Below are positions 37,201-57,875 of a DNA stretch of 64,000 bases, one piece after another. The notes beneath the pieces are model-generated. The model was not told the origin of the DNA and ran no database searches. It saw only the letters and a list, made by a program, of their open reading frames with translations. The DNA is from Synchiropus splendidus (lineage: Eukaryota; Chordata; Actinopteri; Syngnathiformes; Callionymidae): contig NC_071336.1 in assembly GCF_027744825.2 (NCBI RefSeq), positions 16,772,501 through 16,836,500 on the forward strand. Direction: 5' to 3'. The first letter of the stretch is position 1; every line of letters begins with the position of its first letter. The position numbers and the translations under genes were made by a program.

Positions 37201-40200
37201 TAAAAAAAGTGTTTCTCACATCTTTCTTTGATATCTGTTGGCATCTCAGACGCTGTCCCCAGGTTCGACATGGACAACTAAGCTGGAAAATCCAGCAGAC
37301 GTTGCATTTGCTAACTGCACTGGAGCGTGTTGGGCGTTGTTGTGTCAAAATGGCTGCATTTGCCACCAGAACATCCAAGAAGATGTGGAGGCATTTTTGC
37401 ACCTAGATGCAATAGTGAACAGGAAGATTTTGAATAGATGTTTTGGTATCTTCGTGCCAGTTCCAGACCTTGATGTACCAGAGTCACCGCGCAGTGTAAA
37501 GGCTTCCGCTCATTGTTGAAGCAACGACTGATCTTAAGTTGATTCCTCTGGAGCAGTGCGCAGGTGTCTGGGCGCGGAACGGCGCCATTGGTCATTGATC
37601 ATTTTGGACATGGAACAGCCCTTGGTAGCACATTCTCCTGCCTACTGTACTACAGACCCAGGACTGTAACCTCGTGGAACCTCGACAACTTTTACAGTAG
37701 AGGGGACCAACAACTGAACAAGCTTCTCTTTTCAGCGTGGTACGTTTGTGTCGTGAGGGGGGTCATTGAACATGAATGAACAAGGCCGACCTCTAGTGGC
37801 GGTGGACTGAATTTCGCTCTATTTTCTAAACTGATCAAAGTTAGGTTTAGAATTGTTCATCACAAAGTTAGAAACCAACTTTGTTTGTTTGTTTTTTATT
37901 TTAGTAATTTAGGCAAAAGTTCACAAAGAAACATCAGCAAATTAAAAAAAAATATGCATGAATTCGTAATTGGGGAGGAAGTCATTATCAGTTATTGGAC
38001 ATGTTCGATGCCATATTAGTCACATAACAAATGCAGGGGTTCCACGTGTTACCAGACTGGCAAGAGTGGGCCTCGAGAACCTGTGTTTTATAGCCAGATA
38101 AACAGCTGGGGTTTCTTTTAAAAACAGCCTTTTTTTTGGTGCAATGCAGATATTTATTAATCTCTCTGGGAGTTATTTTGATATATTTATCTATCCTATC
38201 AGCCCTCAATTATTTTATTGCTCACCACATGCAATTGCACATCATTTAAATGTGACTATGTGACTGAGCCATGTTTTTAGTTAATATTTGCTATTAGTTG
38301 TCCACAGAATGTTCTAGAGGATTTGAACATGTGTAGGATACATTTAGCTGATGGACCAGACCAGCCTTAAGTACCTTAACAGCATCATAAGCAGTGATAC
38401 TATGAATAGGAAAGCTTTGCATTCATCGTCCAGTTTTTTTCTGAAATGAATCCTTTTTTTTTTGATAGTCTTCCTGAGGATATAAGACTGGCCGTGCCTT
38501 CCTTCAGTCACTGTAAAGTGATGACATCCACTCACTGGATTTGTTGAGGCAAACTGTTATTATTATTATTGTTTCAGTTACATTATTGCTATACCGTACT
38601 TCATTCTCCTATGCATATTTAGCTACGTCACTACATGTCCTCTTTTTTGTCTGTACTGTAACTGTACCAGTTATAAAAGGGAAAGTTTGGAAGAGCCAGT
38701 CCACTGTTAGCCTTGGAGTTTTCTAAATTGAATTTGTATGCCTTTCCATATATAAGTGAGGATATGATGGAGTGTACTGAGTCAAAAAAAAAAAGATTTC
38801 GGGATGAAGGTAGGTATGGTTTGAAAGAGATACAACAATTTGGGAAGTATGTTCATTTTAATAGAGTTTAAAATCAGAGTGGTAGATCAAGGCGACCAGT
38901 GAGTGAGGCTCTTTTTTTTTTTTTTTTTACTTGATTTAGCAACTTAAGGAAATTCACTTCAAAAAGCTCTTTATGTGCCTTGTTAACTCTTAACAATCTT
39001 GAAGGGAAGATCTAAATGATTTAGTTAGTTCATCACTGTTAATAGGAGGAAGTTCACTTTTGTTTGTACTGCTGTGTTTCAATGTGTGTCATGTTTGAGT
39101 TGAATTGCGACTCTGGTGAGACTCTGAAAGGTGCTGTTAAGATTCAGTATTGTTATTTGTCACTGTTCATCCTGGCACAAAGGCTCCCTGGAAGCAGCCA
39201 CAATAGCCACGTGAGGATTTCATTGGCAAACTCAGTGGCTACAAAAGGGTGGAGGAATATGGCAGCAGCCGGACCAGGCAGTAGTGAAAGAAAACGTTTC
39301 TACCCAGATGGCTTTGTCATGAGGCCATATTCAAAGCCTTTCTTGCGCGATGACCGGGACACTTGAGCTCTTGTATGAAAATGGAGAGGTTGTTTGACAG
39401 TGTGGTCATGAAATCCACCAACCCTGTTGTTTCTGATGTCAAACTCTCTGGTGAGTCAAGAGGGGTTTCATTGGTGAAAGCTGGTCAGCTGTCTGAAGAG
39501 TTGACGGAGCTTAAAATGCTCTTCAAAATGATAACTTCAGTCAGTTTGTTTGCCTGCAACAAACTGCAGCGACAGCCGGTGACAGTACACTAGTATGTCT
39601 TTCTACTGTTGAAAATGTCTCCTCCTAGCGGTGGGAATAGGAATGCCAAGCAGATACAAATCACAGTTTTGTATTTTATTACATGTGTTCAGTGTAATAC
39701 ATGTTGAACCCGGCCTGGACTTTTTAAAAATAAGTACTCCACCTCAGCTATTTTTTCAGGTCGCAATAGTCTAGTATTGTAAATGTGTACATATTGTCCT
39801 TTTTCTTCAGCAAGGTTGAAATTCAGCTTAGGTCGGCGTCTTTCTGTCCATATAACTTGACATTGTGTGTTGTTTTCATGGGGACCATGTGAACCCTTTG
39901 ACTTTGTCAACATAAAGCATCGTACATTGAAACAGACTGGAAGCTCATCTGCCGTGTTTCATGACGTAGTGTTGCTTGACTAAACGTGTATTGCCAATTC
40001 ATGTGACTCTTTTACCACCAACAGGTATATTCTTGTTACAAATTACGCTCCATCTTGGTTAATGTTTCCGCCTGCATGAGCCTGGTTCTACCAGAAACGT
40101 ACCGTGCTCTCGCTTCAGTATCCTACACGTCTCATATACTGGGCATGTCAAATATTCATACGCTCAAAAATCGCGGCATTTGATTCCGCAATACTGCGAT

Positions 40201-40971
40201 ATTTTTGCTGTAATATTACAGTACTTGATTGCGTAATATTGTTATCATATATCGATATTTGATACATAGATACTTGACGCCTCATTTGTGATGATGTTGA
40301 ACCGAACCGCAAGTCTAACTGGACTGACGTCATAACAATAAACTGGAGATCATGCAGGTTTATCTTCCTCAGCTGGTCATTTCTGACTATCTTTTTACAT
40401 TTTCTGTTTTTTTTTTTTTTTTTTTTGGTACTTAACTGTAGATTTTCACGTAAAATGTTGAAGCAACTTTACAAAGACAATGAAAGATGTATTGAACCAC
40501 AGCAAAAAAAAAAAAAAAAAAAAAAAAGTTTTATTTGTTCTTAGAACTTGCGTAAACTTGAGAAAAGGGGGATTTCTTTTTGTGAAAAATGTGGAAAATG
40601 ATGTGTCGCCCACCCAAGTCTCTCCTCAATCCAATTTGTTTCACGAAGTTTCTAATATTTTAAACCTTGTCAATGTGGAAGTGGACTGTGTTGAAATGAA
40701 GCGTGAATTAGAAGGTATTGACAGATCAATAGCTTCTTCTGTCCTCCCCATGTTTTATGAGTGACTGGACTACTGCTTGCAAAAGCTGAGGCTCATCAAA
40801 AGGTGTCTGCTGTTTGGCCTTGTGTGGCCAAACTGGAGCAGACATGTTCATGTTTCTTCTCACTGACATCTTGCCTCCTGGTGTCATGTTAAGTGATGAC
40901 TTCTGTTTTAATAACCTCAACTGTACCACTGTCTAGTGATACATGTCCTGTTTTGAGTGCATTTGAAAGCA

Positions 40972-41006
<35 letters not shown>

Positions 41007-41489
41007 TAAATGGTTGAGTCAAATGTGAACAGAAATTCTGCATTTCTGGCTCAATTATATTGTTAGTTTCTATTCTTTCTGCTGGTTGTGAAGCGGCTCA
41101 CACACATCACAAGTCGGCTGAGGGACACAGATTAGCCTGCCAGCCGCCCACACTCACTTTTGGACACCTCAATCATCAACTAACCCAGATGTGGGTGGAA
41201 GTGGTGTCTGAAGGGATCAGAGATTTCAAAAGGAATGAAAATAAATTGAAAAGAAAATGGAGATTTTGATGGTGAACAGGTGAAAGACAGCAGTGATTTA
41301 TGCTTCAGCGTATGGTTGTGAAGAAAATATTTCACTCCCAAGTCCCATGCCTGCACTTCAGACTTATGGAACGTCTTCCCAAATCAAACAGATCTAACTC
41401 CTCAACAGGTCAACTCCGAGCAAACTCTCAAATCCTACCCTACTCCAGCAGAAGAAATTAGTCAGCGAAGCGGAAGCCACGTTACACTG
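34226..41489. other. Intergenic desert between sox19 and eif4a1
   Basis: No gene recognised over 7.2 kb. Simple sequence includes poly-T at about 40408-40426, poly-A at about 40502-40525 and a GT array at about 40973-41003. A TATCGATATTTGATAC motif near 40255 looks like another repeat remnant. Open frames (for example 37185-37595 on both strands and 40480-40764) show no family signal. In human, CD68 lies between EIF4A1 and MPDU1; I see no CD68-like exon. Confidence 0.4.
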
Positions 41490-41502
41490 TTAAAGGACAA
41501 CC

Positions 41503-41508
41503 TTTATT
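41503..41508 (-). terminator. Poly(A) signal of eif4a1
   Basis: AATAAA on the minus strand, about 1.17 kb past the stop codon. The 3' UTR would be about 41490-42675. Confidence 0.6.
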
Positions 41509-42675
41509 TTTTTTTCTTTGAAGACAATTAAAATAAATATACAGAATCCAATGTAAAAAAAAAAAAATCTTAATACACTGTTTCTGTCTCAAAAAAAAAA
41601 AAAAAAGTTAACAATTCCATAAATTCACTTTAAAAAAATACCACTGACCATGTACCCCGAATCCAGACACCACACCCCCTGGATTAGGCGCTGACAAATG
41701 GGAGGGATGAGGATGTTTTCAGAGGGGCTGTAATCTCTATACAACTCTAGTTTGGTCCTTCAGACGCCTCTTCACCCACACTTGCGCTTCAGTGAGGTAG
41801 GTTAGAAAAAATGGTTACCTCCAACCTGAACAAAACAATGCATTAAAAGATCAAGACAAAAAAAAAAAAAAAAAAAATCTACAAAGCGAGCAGCTCATCG
41901 GATGTGGCGGCGGCGGCACTCACCGTCGCTCCAGCCTCCAAACGTCTGCGGCCTTCTTGTGGATATTTATCAATAACATGGAGCAGCAGCTCAAAGATCC
42001 AAACTTTAAACAACTCAGTTTTGGGTTTTACTATACAGGTCTTTTTATTGAAGATGCTCGCTGTAGTTTGGCCCCAGAAACTTGTTCTAAACAGGATCAT
42101 TCATGGGTGTAAACGAAAGGCTGTTTCCTAGTACACTGGAGGTCGTGTAACACTGAGCAAGTCAAAACACAGCACTTCCCGTTCCAAATCATGAATCCTG
42201 GGCCGACGTCAGGCGTGCAAACCACAGCCGTATTTCACAAAAGCATCGAGGACCATTTCAGCTCGACAGAGCAACTGCCATCACCACTTCAATTGTGTGC
42301 TTTTGAGAATAGGGATGCGCTTTGCACATGTGGAAACCAGGCTCACAGTTTACGCCATTCATTTGAAAGTCCTCAGATTTGAAAAAGAAATGTCCAAATT
42401 AGTGCTCCACACTTGGAGGCAGGAGCCAATTCTGATAATACAGCAAGCAGATGAAGCATCCTTCCAATCAACTTTCACCTGGTGGGAAAGAGAGCAGGAT
42501 CCTCCTTCCCGGAGAATGTCACAGGATCAAAAAGAAAAGTCTTGGTGGTAATTTAGCCAAAGAAAGTTCTTTGTATTCAGATCTTGTTAGAAACCAGGTC
42601 TGACTTAAAATGATGTGTGGGGGGGAAGAGGTGGGGCTGGGGGGAGGGGGTGGATGCAGGGGCCCGTGGATTCTT

Positions 42676-46350
<3,675 letters not shown>

Positions 46351-46382
46351 TATTACAAAGAAAGAAACTGCGGCAGAAATGT

Positions 46383-46490
46383 CTTATATAGGTTCCGCGC
46401 ACAAAGAGGGCTTCTCATTGCAACACATCGCCGTCATTTAGTTTTGATCCCACCCCTGCCGGCTTCTGATTGGTCAGCGCTACGTCACGA
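46383..46490 (-). promoter_or_regulatory. eif4a1 core promoter
   Basis: On the minus strand, TATATAAG (46383-46390) lies about 33 bp before the start codon, with a CCAAT box (46469-46473) and a CRE-like GTGACGTA (46481-46488) further up. The short 5' leader is pyrimidine-rich (TTTCTTTCTTTG). If the TATA box sets the start, the 5' UTR is very short. Confidence 0.6.
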
Positions 46491-46499
46491 TTATGTAGG

Positions 46500-49674
<3,175 letters not shown>

Positions 49675-49691
49675 GCCACGATGAGTTTTTG

Positions 49692-49697
49692 TTTAAT
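49692..49697 (-). terminator. Possible poly(A) signal of senp3 (ATTAAA)
   Basis: First plausible signal on the minus strand, about 1 kb beyond the senp3 stop. No canonical AATAAA was seen in between. Tentative. Confidence 0.3.
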
Positions 49698-50712
49698 TTT
49701 TTTTGCAACCATTAATGCGCAGTAGAAGATATATAAAAATGTCAACTCAGTTGCATCATTTTTCATTAAAAAAAGGGGGTAAAGCAAATACACATAATCA
49801 AATGTGTGGCTTGGAATACAAAGAATTGAAGAGGACACGTCACTTGACCAGACCGCCCTGCGCCCTCTTGTCCTCGCACCAATGGCTCAAAAAAAAAAAA
49901 AAAAAAACTTTACAAAAACTGGAGGATTTTCTCTGAACATAACAGGCATCCTCCTGATTACAGTTTGTTTGAAGCGAAAAGCAAAGCAACACGTTGGTGG
50001 ACAGATCAGCACACAGAAGATAACAGTAGCTTAGTTGCTATAATAACACTGGCTGTTCAGGAGTGAAGTCTGTCTCTTTATACACGCTTTTTAAATACTT
50101 CAAGCTCCTGTGGCACCACATCTCACATTTAGAGCGTCAGAAGAGACACGAGCAACAGAACCTAGTACCGAGCTGACGCCTCATCCATTGTTTGAAGATG
50201 AAGCAGTGAAGCGTCTTTGTGCTCCCAAAACTGAGGCCGACACTAGCACTGTACCCAGCAGAGCTCAGTTAGACCCGGAGCCTCTGGGCAGTCTTGAATC
50301 AGATGCTGCAGTTGTGTCTGCAGGACGACAGATGAAGGCGGAGGAACCGAAAGCTGCTCCAACACAGCGTCACAGTTCCAATCAATGCAGTGGTGCTTTT
50401 CCAAATATGACCTCAGCATGCACTGTCCAGAGAGTCTCAGGGGTCTGAACCCACAGATGAGCGCAGAAGCAACCGTTGGCCTTCGTCAACCAAAAAAAAC
50501 AAAACAAAACAAAAAAAAAGGAATAACTGTCACATGGAAACAAAATGTTCAAAAAGTGTAGAGAAAACGTGAAACACCAACAACAGTCAAGTCTCTTCTC
50601 TGTGTGGGAGTTCGTTTGTTTTGAAAAGTTGGGGTTCTTCTCAGTTTATCCTTCGCTGCCATCCCAACTCTCCAGACTACTGCGGTCTTGGTGGGAGTGG
50701 GTCTTGCTGGGA

Positions 50713-53700
50713 TCACAGGCTGAGCTTGCAGTGACAGAGTTCTTTGTACATTTGTCTCCTCAGGCGCGGCATGTCCTGCTGACCGAAGCTGAAGGGCTGA
50801 GCCAGCGCCAGACACTTGCAGTACTGCAGAAGAGCAGGGTGCAAGTTAGGGACCAGACACACAGCGACACCCTGCCCAGTCAAGAGCATTGCTAGAGGTT
50901 ACACACGCTTATTCAGAAACCTCAGCCACTGTTTTCTCCTGACCTTACCACATACGAGAGAATTATCACTGGCTGACATCGAACACCTCTGTTTGAGTCA
51001 AGCAAATAAAACAAGACATTTAACTTCATATTCTTTGTTTGAACCTCCCAGTGCTCAATAACCATAGATACATGATGCATGAAATGCACCTCATTGTGGC
51101 CCCGGCCAGTGGATACTTCAGCTTCAAGCTTGTGTCCCACTCTTCCTGTGAAAACCCTTTTCACCAGGGGGGAGGCAGCGTTTTCATATGGAGATGTAGC
51201 TGCAGACAGCAGCTCCCACACTAAGATCCCACCCCTCAGATAAGATCTCCAAATTTGGGATTCAGTTTCTCTCTCAATCTCACCTGGAGAACAAAGGCTC
51301 CGCAGTCGCTGTCATTGTTCTGGCGACCCACATTCTGCAAGACAAAAGATGAAACCCATCAACACGCGCAGACACAAGTCCTGCGGGGGGCTTCGTAATT
51401 AGCATCCAAACTTGGGCGCAAATGTAATGAACTTAGTTGTGGCCGGTCAAACGGCTTACCATTTTGAAGAAGCCCTTCCAGCCAGTCAGAAAATCCTGTT
51501 GGTCTTTCTTGATCGCCTCCGCCTGCAGGTATTTAAAAATGTGCTGCCAATGACAAAATAACAACCGTTACCCTGCTGATATCCACAAGCAAGATACTGA
51601 ATAGAATCAATGCAACTCATCCAGGACACCAACCACAGCACTGAAGCCACATCTTGAATCAGCGCGCACAAACTCAAAGCAGCAGCCACAACCTTAGTCA
51701 ACAACACGTGAGGTTATAGACAAGTGTGGTCAGTGTGGGTCCCTCAAGTTCAGCCAAGAATAATCACACCAGGTCAGCACGAAGCAGGCGGAGTGTGTTC
51801 ACACCCGAACACCTATTTGAAACTATGATGAGAACCTCACCACCGATGAGACTATAATGCTCTTTGCTGATAACAATCTATTCAGATGCTCACTAGTTGT
51901 CCGTTCCTTCATACATGTTGGACAGCAGCTCTTGTCTCATTCCGTCCACGCTAACACCAAACTCTTTGTCCAGCAAGAGCCCAGCATCGTTGACGTGCGG
52001 GGCAAGAATACCACAGATGCCTGTGACTGCTCTGGAGAAGCCATGAGTATCACCAGCAGATGCAATGGATCAAGTTCTGCTGGTCTAATAAGCTCTGCAC
52101 AAGGTCAGAGTTGTGTTTTCTCCCACTCATACAGCTTCCCTTTGGGTTTGACGAGCCAAAGAAATGATCATTTGCTGCCAATTTTGTGACAATTATTCCA
52201 ATTTACAGTTAGACAGTTATTTATCTGTGTCAAACAGAATAATCTCAACAGCCTGAGACATTTTCCTCTTATCTTCTGAAGTGATCAGTGAAATACTGAG
52301 ATATAGCTAAGAAGGATATGAGTGGTTTATCACTTCACAGCACACCTGTAGATTCATACACCCAGCACCCAGCAGGGGTCGCAAGCTCATCCACAAAGGG
52401 CTTTTGCTCCAACCGATCAAGAGGACACCTTTTCACCATTCTGGTGTCCGAAGGCTGGAATCAGTTGATAGTCACTCTCAATGAAACCACATGCCTTTTT
52501 TTTACCAGCACTGAAGTGTGACCAAAGACTGCAGACTTTTTTTTCAGGTTTGTGTCTCAACTGACCTTTGGGCAGCGTCTGTTGAGGGTCCGTTGGGAGT
52601 CAAAGTAAGTAATGGCCTTGCGAGGAATGTCAACGCTGACTAGCGACCAGTGAACCTCCAGGTGGATCGGGATCAAGAGCAGGTCCTTCTGGAAAATGTC
52701 CACCTGAATAGGAGAATTGAATAGACTGTCATTGTCATACATCCACTTTGTCAACGTATTAAGGCAACAGTCTCATGGGTGTCCCTCTTCACTGAAGATA
52801 AGACAATGTAAAGTCACGAACACACTTACTGCAAAGAAAAAGCATTCTGTACTAAAGTACAATACATGTTGTATTCAAGTACATGTTGATATTAAACTAG
52901 CTACTTACATTTTTCGTCCACCTCTTCACTCCATCATACCCTTTTGTTCGTAGTTTATCATAGAAGAAACTGTTGAAAAAGTGAACCTGAAGAGGAGAAA
53001 AACGGGAAATGAACTGCAAATCCAGACAGCATTTCAAGAAGTCAAGATGAGTAGAAGCCCTGGTACAACATGCAAAATGAGAAGTCGAGGAAGTCCTGGA
53101 AATGATGTTAAATGAAATAACAAATATGCTTTGTTCGCTCCGATGTGAGACAGCTACATGAATCACCTCTGCCAAACATATTGCTTGCTGCATACAAGTC
53201 CTGTCAGATCTCATCATCTGCCATGTCTCCCAATAATCACAAGTCACATGCTTGACTATAGGATGAAAACAAACGGTCCCAAGAAAGTAAACTTTTTCAG
53301 GAATATCTGAGCGACTTGGCTGATGTGTTGTTTACTTCCGCCCGAGTGACACTTTTTAGTGCCCTCTCACTTTAGTTCCACTTAATCTTGTATGAATGTC
53401 GGCTGATTCCACCGAAGGGTTCTGAGAGTCCTGAACGGCACTGGGTTCCCGAACCGTGTCAGTGTGAAAACGCTCAGCAGACAAAACAGATTTCTCAGTA
53501 ATATTAAATGCAGCAAAACAAAAGTTGATCATCACGACAAAGGTGTTTTAAATGAATATTGTGCAGCCTCAGGGTTTCAGTGTTAACAAAAGTCCTCAGT
53601 GTAAGGACCATGCCAGAACTGTTGAAGGTTGTCTCCATACAGCACACAAATGTGTGCACTCAAGATTATATATTTATACTGTATTCACAATATATATACA

Positions 53701-56700
53701 CAAATATGTCTAATGGGAATCACCTCACCTTCTCAGGCACAGCGTCCATCACTAGGTCACCGTACATGTTCATGATCTGGGTGAAGGCAGTGAAAGGAGA
53801 AAGATCATGTAACTGTACTTCATGTGCAAATGAGTGGTTGCAGCCTGAACATCACTTGCAGCAGTACCTGGTCATTGAGCCAGTTTTGCCCGTACAGTGT
53901 TCCCAGGTCATCCATGGTCAGGACGTGACGCTTGTAGTTGACTCGGAAGGTTTTAGCCAAAGCTGAGCCAGAGGCACGCTGGTAGGACTGTAATAGATGC
54001 TGCACTACTGATTTCCTGATGAATTACAAAGACACGTTGAAGAACAGATCCACACAACCTTCTGAAATGGTAATCGTTTGGAGAGAAACTTCGTTTAGTG
54101 CAACATACTGCAGTAATATGTGAGAATACATAATGTAACATAGCATTTTATTTATCCATTCCATTAATACACAAGACAGATACATGCAGCAGGATTCAGG
54201 AAAGATTCAGACGAGACACATATTTGGAACAACTTATCAGAAGCAGCCAAATAAGTGAACATGAGAGTCACCTGTAAGGCTGGGAGAAACTCTCGGTGAA
54301 GATATCTTGAAGCTTCTCTATAATATCATCCACATGGATCGGGATCAAACTTCCGTACTGCCGCAGAGACTCCTCAAGAATACCTTGGGCACAAAGACGG
54401 TGATGTTAGTGTCTCTACATCAGTTGTGAAGCCGAATGCAGCACAAAATTAAAGCATAACTTTATTTAGGTCCTAATAAGACTGATATATCATCATGATC
54501 ATACATTATATTTTTTGAAGTCTCATGGAAAGACACAAGCCTGTCATTAATACACTCAGCGCGAAAGACTCATAATTTTACTTTGAATACGGCAGAGAGT
54601 ATGGGTTTCCTGAAACTTCCAATAGCTGCAGGAGACCCAAATCTTCAGGATGGAAAACTGGATTGACAAATCAGACAAAATGAAGGCAGCAAAAACTTGA
54701 AGCCATAGTAAAAAAAAGGACAAAGTTAAACAAACACCTAAAGGCATAGACCTCAAGTAAGCTTGGGAGAATGATCTGAATACTAAAATATCTGAGATTG
54801 AATGGAACAACATCTTAAAGAACAAAAAAAAAAATCTAGAGAGCTTGGTACAATTACCAAGCTCTCTATTACAATTTAAAATTGGTACAATTTAAAATTA
54901 TATACAGGATCTACTGGTCACCATCAAGGCTACACAGAGTGGGACTGAGAGTCAGCTCCAATTGTTGGAGCATTTTGCCCCCGTCTGTTTGTATTGGGTG
55001 ACATCCACTAGAGGCTCTTCCAACACCTCTGGCGGAGTGGGTGCAAACGTCCTTGACGCTGGGGAGGAAACTCAATTGTTTCTCACTGGAAGGAAAAACT
55101 GTTACCTTCATTGGAATTGTGGTTTTCCACACTGGCGATTGTGGCTGCTTATGAACGTCGTTCATTTAGACTTGTGTGCACGATACAATGATACCGGTAT
55201 ATGGCGAAAATATTTTCCTTTATTAATAAGTCTTGTCCTAATACTCAGGTACTAAATTAGACCAGTTTACGTGAAACATCGTAAGTGACTGAATGTTCTC
55301 AGCATCTGCCTATTTCTATCACTGTTCTTATTCTATACAGATAACTTTATGTATGTATGCTTGTGTGTGTATATATATGTATTGTTTTTCATGTTGTTGT
55401 CATTGCCTTTTTTGTTTTGTTGCATGCTCCTTTATATCATGTTGTAACTGTTCCACTGAAAAGAATAAAAATTGCTGATTATATATATAAAAAAGAACGA
55501 AGTCAACCAAATGCTTTTAAGATTATCCTATGAACGTCAAAGCACATGGTCACAAATTTTTCCAACCGCTTCTTGGCATATAAAAAAGTCAAGTGTAAAG
55601 GCACCTGAAGACGTTATGGTTTCAAACCCAGCTTTTCTTCATAATCATACCTGTAGTTTTAATGTGTAACTAAGTATTGTATAGGTACATGAGATTCAAT
55701 TCCAAGAGGACAAAAAAAGAAAATTTAGCCACTTCAATAATGATATTAAGTAGTTAGTGAGACTGAGCTGGTAATGTCAACTGAGCATCACAGATCAGTT
55801 TTGAGATGCATTGTCAAACCTGGGTGAGATTTGGCAACAAACAAAAATTTTAAGTAAATTGAGTTGTTTTTCACGTGATTCTGTTCTTAACCAAATTTCA
55901 ATTGTGTATTTCATGTATTACATTCATTATTGAATATTGTGACCATTCAATACACCAAAACAAGCCACCAAGAAACCTAACCACACAAACACACGCAGCT
56001 GCTGACAGACTCATGAACAAATATTAAAAGGAGTACATCATCAGTAAACAAATACTCAACTTCTATTGGATCGTGAGTCAGTTGTACCACAAAACATAGA
56101 ATAATAAAATGTTGGCCTATGTATCAACAACGAACTGATGGTTAGATGAATTAGATTAGATCCATCACTTATCAGAAAAGCACTCAAGTGACCATGTACA
56201 AAAATGGCCAAAAGTCAAGAATTAAGAATCAAAGAACAAAAACAATCTCATAATTGTATTGAGATTATTATGTCACTGAACAGACCAAGAGGCATTATAT
56301 TTGAAAGACTCCTCCAAGATGATGATGGAAAATATTTTTACAAGGTACATACCAGACACACAGCTCACATGCTCCTCAGTCAGCGTCAGCTCGGCAGGCC
56401 TGCTCTCCACCTCCCGTCTTGCATGCTCTACTTGTCTGTCGAATGAGTATCCATTTGTTTGTTTATCTGCACAGAAGAAAAATATTTCAATCTTCTGAAT
56501 TTGAAACACAAAGTGAACTTGGGCAACTATCATCTTCCATCATAATCCTTAAAAATTACAAGTCAGATAAGACAAAATCACTTCTGAAAAGAGATGCATT
56601 TTTGTTGGTAAACATAGGTAAGCACACTAAAACTGAGATAATAAAAATATTCTTAATGTAAACATAAACAAATATTCAAGGACGGCATCATCAATGCAAT

Positions 56701-57837
56701 TTCCAGAGTAGAAAAATGCAAAGGATGTTTGGCAGTACCTCTCTCAGATGAGGGGAATCTCTCCTCGTCACCATCTGCATATCGATATCTTTTTAACTTT
56801 CTCTGCTTTCCATGCTGGTTGTAGCGTCGCCAGGCAGAGTGAATCCACTGCGCCTTTTGGCGCCAACTCTTCCAGTTGTGGGTGAGTCGAAGGCCTCGTT
56901 GGGTTTGAAAGCGTCTCCAGCCCTTGAGCCGTTTCAGAACTCTGTACTTGCTGAGGTGCGACTTTAACAAGAGCCTAGGTTTAGCCGGCGACACGCCAAC
57001 TTCTGCATCAGCATCCTGGACATCCTCCACTTGACGCACAGCTTCATAATGGTGTTGAGACTGCATTGACTTGCTAGATGGAGATGAAAAATCAGGGGCG
57101 TCCCAGACAACGTCTTCCTGATCACCTTCCTCCTCCACCTCCTCTACATCATGGATCTCCCCGCCATCTTCTACTTCCTCCTCCTCCTCCTCTTCTTCAT
57201 CGTCGTCATCATCATCTCCTTCCTCATCATCCCAGCCTTCTTCAAACTCTGCCTCATCATCACCATCCAGATTATTCTCCTCTACCTCCTCCTCCTCATC
57301 ATCATCTATTGCTTCGATCTTGCCAATCCCATCTTCATCATCATCTCCCACAAACTCCCCCCTCCAAACTTGTTCTTTCTGCCCCAGTCGAAGGTGCATA
57401 GGACTGGAGATGCTGTGGCCAGACACTGGGTCAATGAGATGATCTCCTGGAATTCCACCTAAGCATAAAAATGATAAAGTTATGACAACATCACCACCAA
57501 GCACTTGCAATGTAACAATGTAAATTTTTCTATTGATCTAATAAGAACAGCACCTTATTTTGGTACTTTGATTTTGGGTGGCTTTAATAGCCACCCACTG
57601 ATATTTGCACACATAATTTTCAGGAAGAAAGTTTGGTTATATGATAAGATGTGTATCACGTTTCAGCGATAACTTTTAAGAGACAAAATACATCCAAGCC
57701 CAAAGCTCAAACCAACTGGACTTTTAGAACAGACACAACACAACCAACTCACCTCCTGCGTCGTTTTGCCCCACGGCAGTCAGACCCAGGTCTCCCTGCC
57801 AGCGGTTCTGGGCCAGGCTACCGCCACTGTCTCGCAT
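50713..57837 (-). CDS. senp3: Sentrin/SUMO-specific protease 3
   Basis: Eleven coding exons: 57837-57753, 57458-56739, 56466-56353, 54383-54272, 54015-53868, 53776-53729, 52986-52909, 52703-52566, 51543-51460, 51334-51284 and 50823-50713. Phases all agree, giving 562 residues (human 574). The N-terminal exon is intrinsically disordered, with an Asp/Glu-rich tract over about residues 67-145 and then a Lys/Arg/Trp-rich block over about 180-265, as expected for a nucleolar protein. The C-terminal half is the C48 protease domain. The catalytic triad is His453 (LEVHWSL), Asp470 (TYFDSQR) and Cys520 (NNDSDCG), with the same spacing as human SENP3. SENP3 removes SUMO2/3 from nucleolar ribosome-biogenesis factors. 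Two donors are GTACTG, slightly unusual. Adjacency to eif4a1 favours SENP3 over SENP5. The transcript starts further up with a noncoding exon. Confidence 0.95.
52400..52475. repeat. Short dispersed repeat, copy 2
   Basis: TTTTGCTCCAACCGATCAAG...CACCTTTTCACCATTCTGG, then TGTCCGAAGGCTGGAATCAG and TTGATAG aligns by eye with the interior of the hairpin repeat at 2949-3066, with some substitutions and an indel. It lies in a senp3 intron. The right inverted arm is missing. Confidence 0.55.
54590..55495 (+). mobile_element. L1-type non-LTR retrotransposon 3' remnant
   Basis: It lies inside the senp3 intron between exons 3 and 4 of the protease half, opposite in orientation to senp3. On the plus strand one frame reads [19 protein letters not shown] and another, after a break, reads [19 protein letters not shown], both characteristic of the C-terminal part of fish L1 ORF2. 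Stops and frame changes show it is dead. It ends with AATAAAAATTGCTGATT and an A-rich tail near 55495, as for a 5'-truncated L1 insert. A 14-bp palindrome (54837-54868) interrupts the coding remnant. Confidence 0.65.
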
Positions 57838-57875
57838 TATCCACGAACACCCTGCAACCTGCGCCAGCTCGTCAC
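57753..57875 (-). other. senp3 first coding exon with 5' UTR part
   Basis: The exon starts at 57875 after a TGTGTCAG acceptor, carries 38 nt of 5' UTR, and has the start codon at 57837 ([10 protein letters not shown]). It ends in phase 1 at 57753. The acceptor upstream of the ATG shows that transcription begins in an earlier, noncoding exon. Confidence 0.75.

Noticed and set aside
37185..37595. Overlapping open frames on both strands, considered as a missing gene such as CD68
   Set aside because: No lysosome-associated-type motif, signal peptide or splice structure; frames on both strands are of similar quality.
57078..57401. 107-codon Pro/His/Leu-rich frame on the plus strand
   Set aside because: Reverse shadow of the Asp/Glu-rich tract of senp3.
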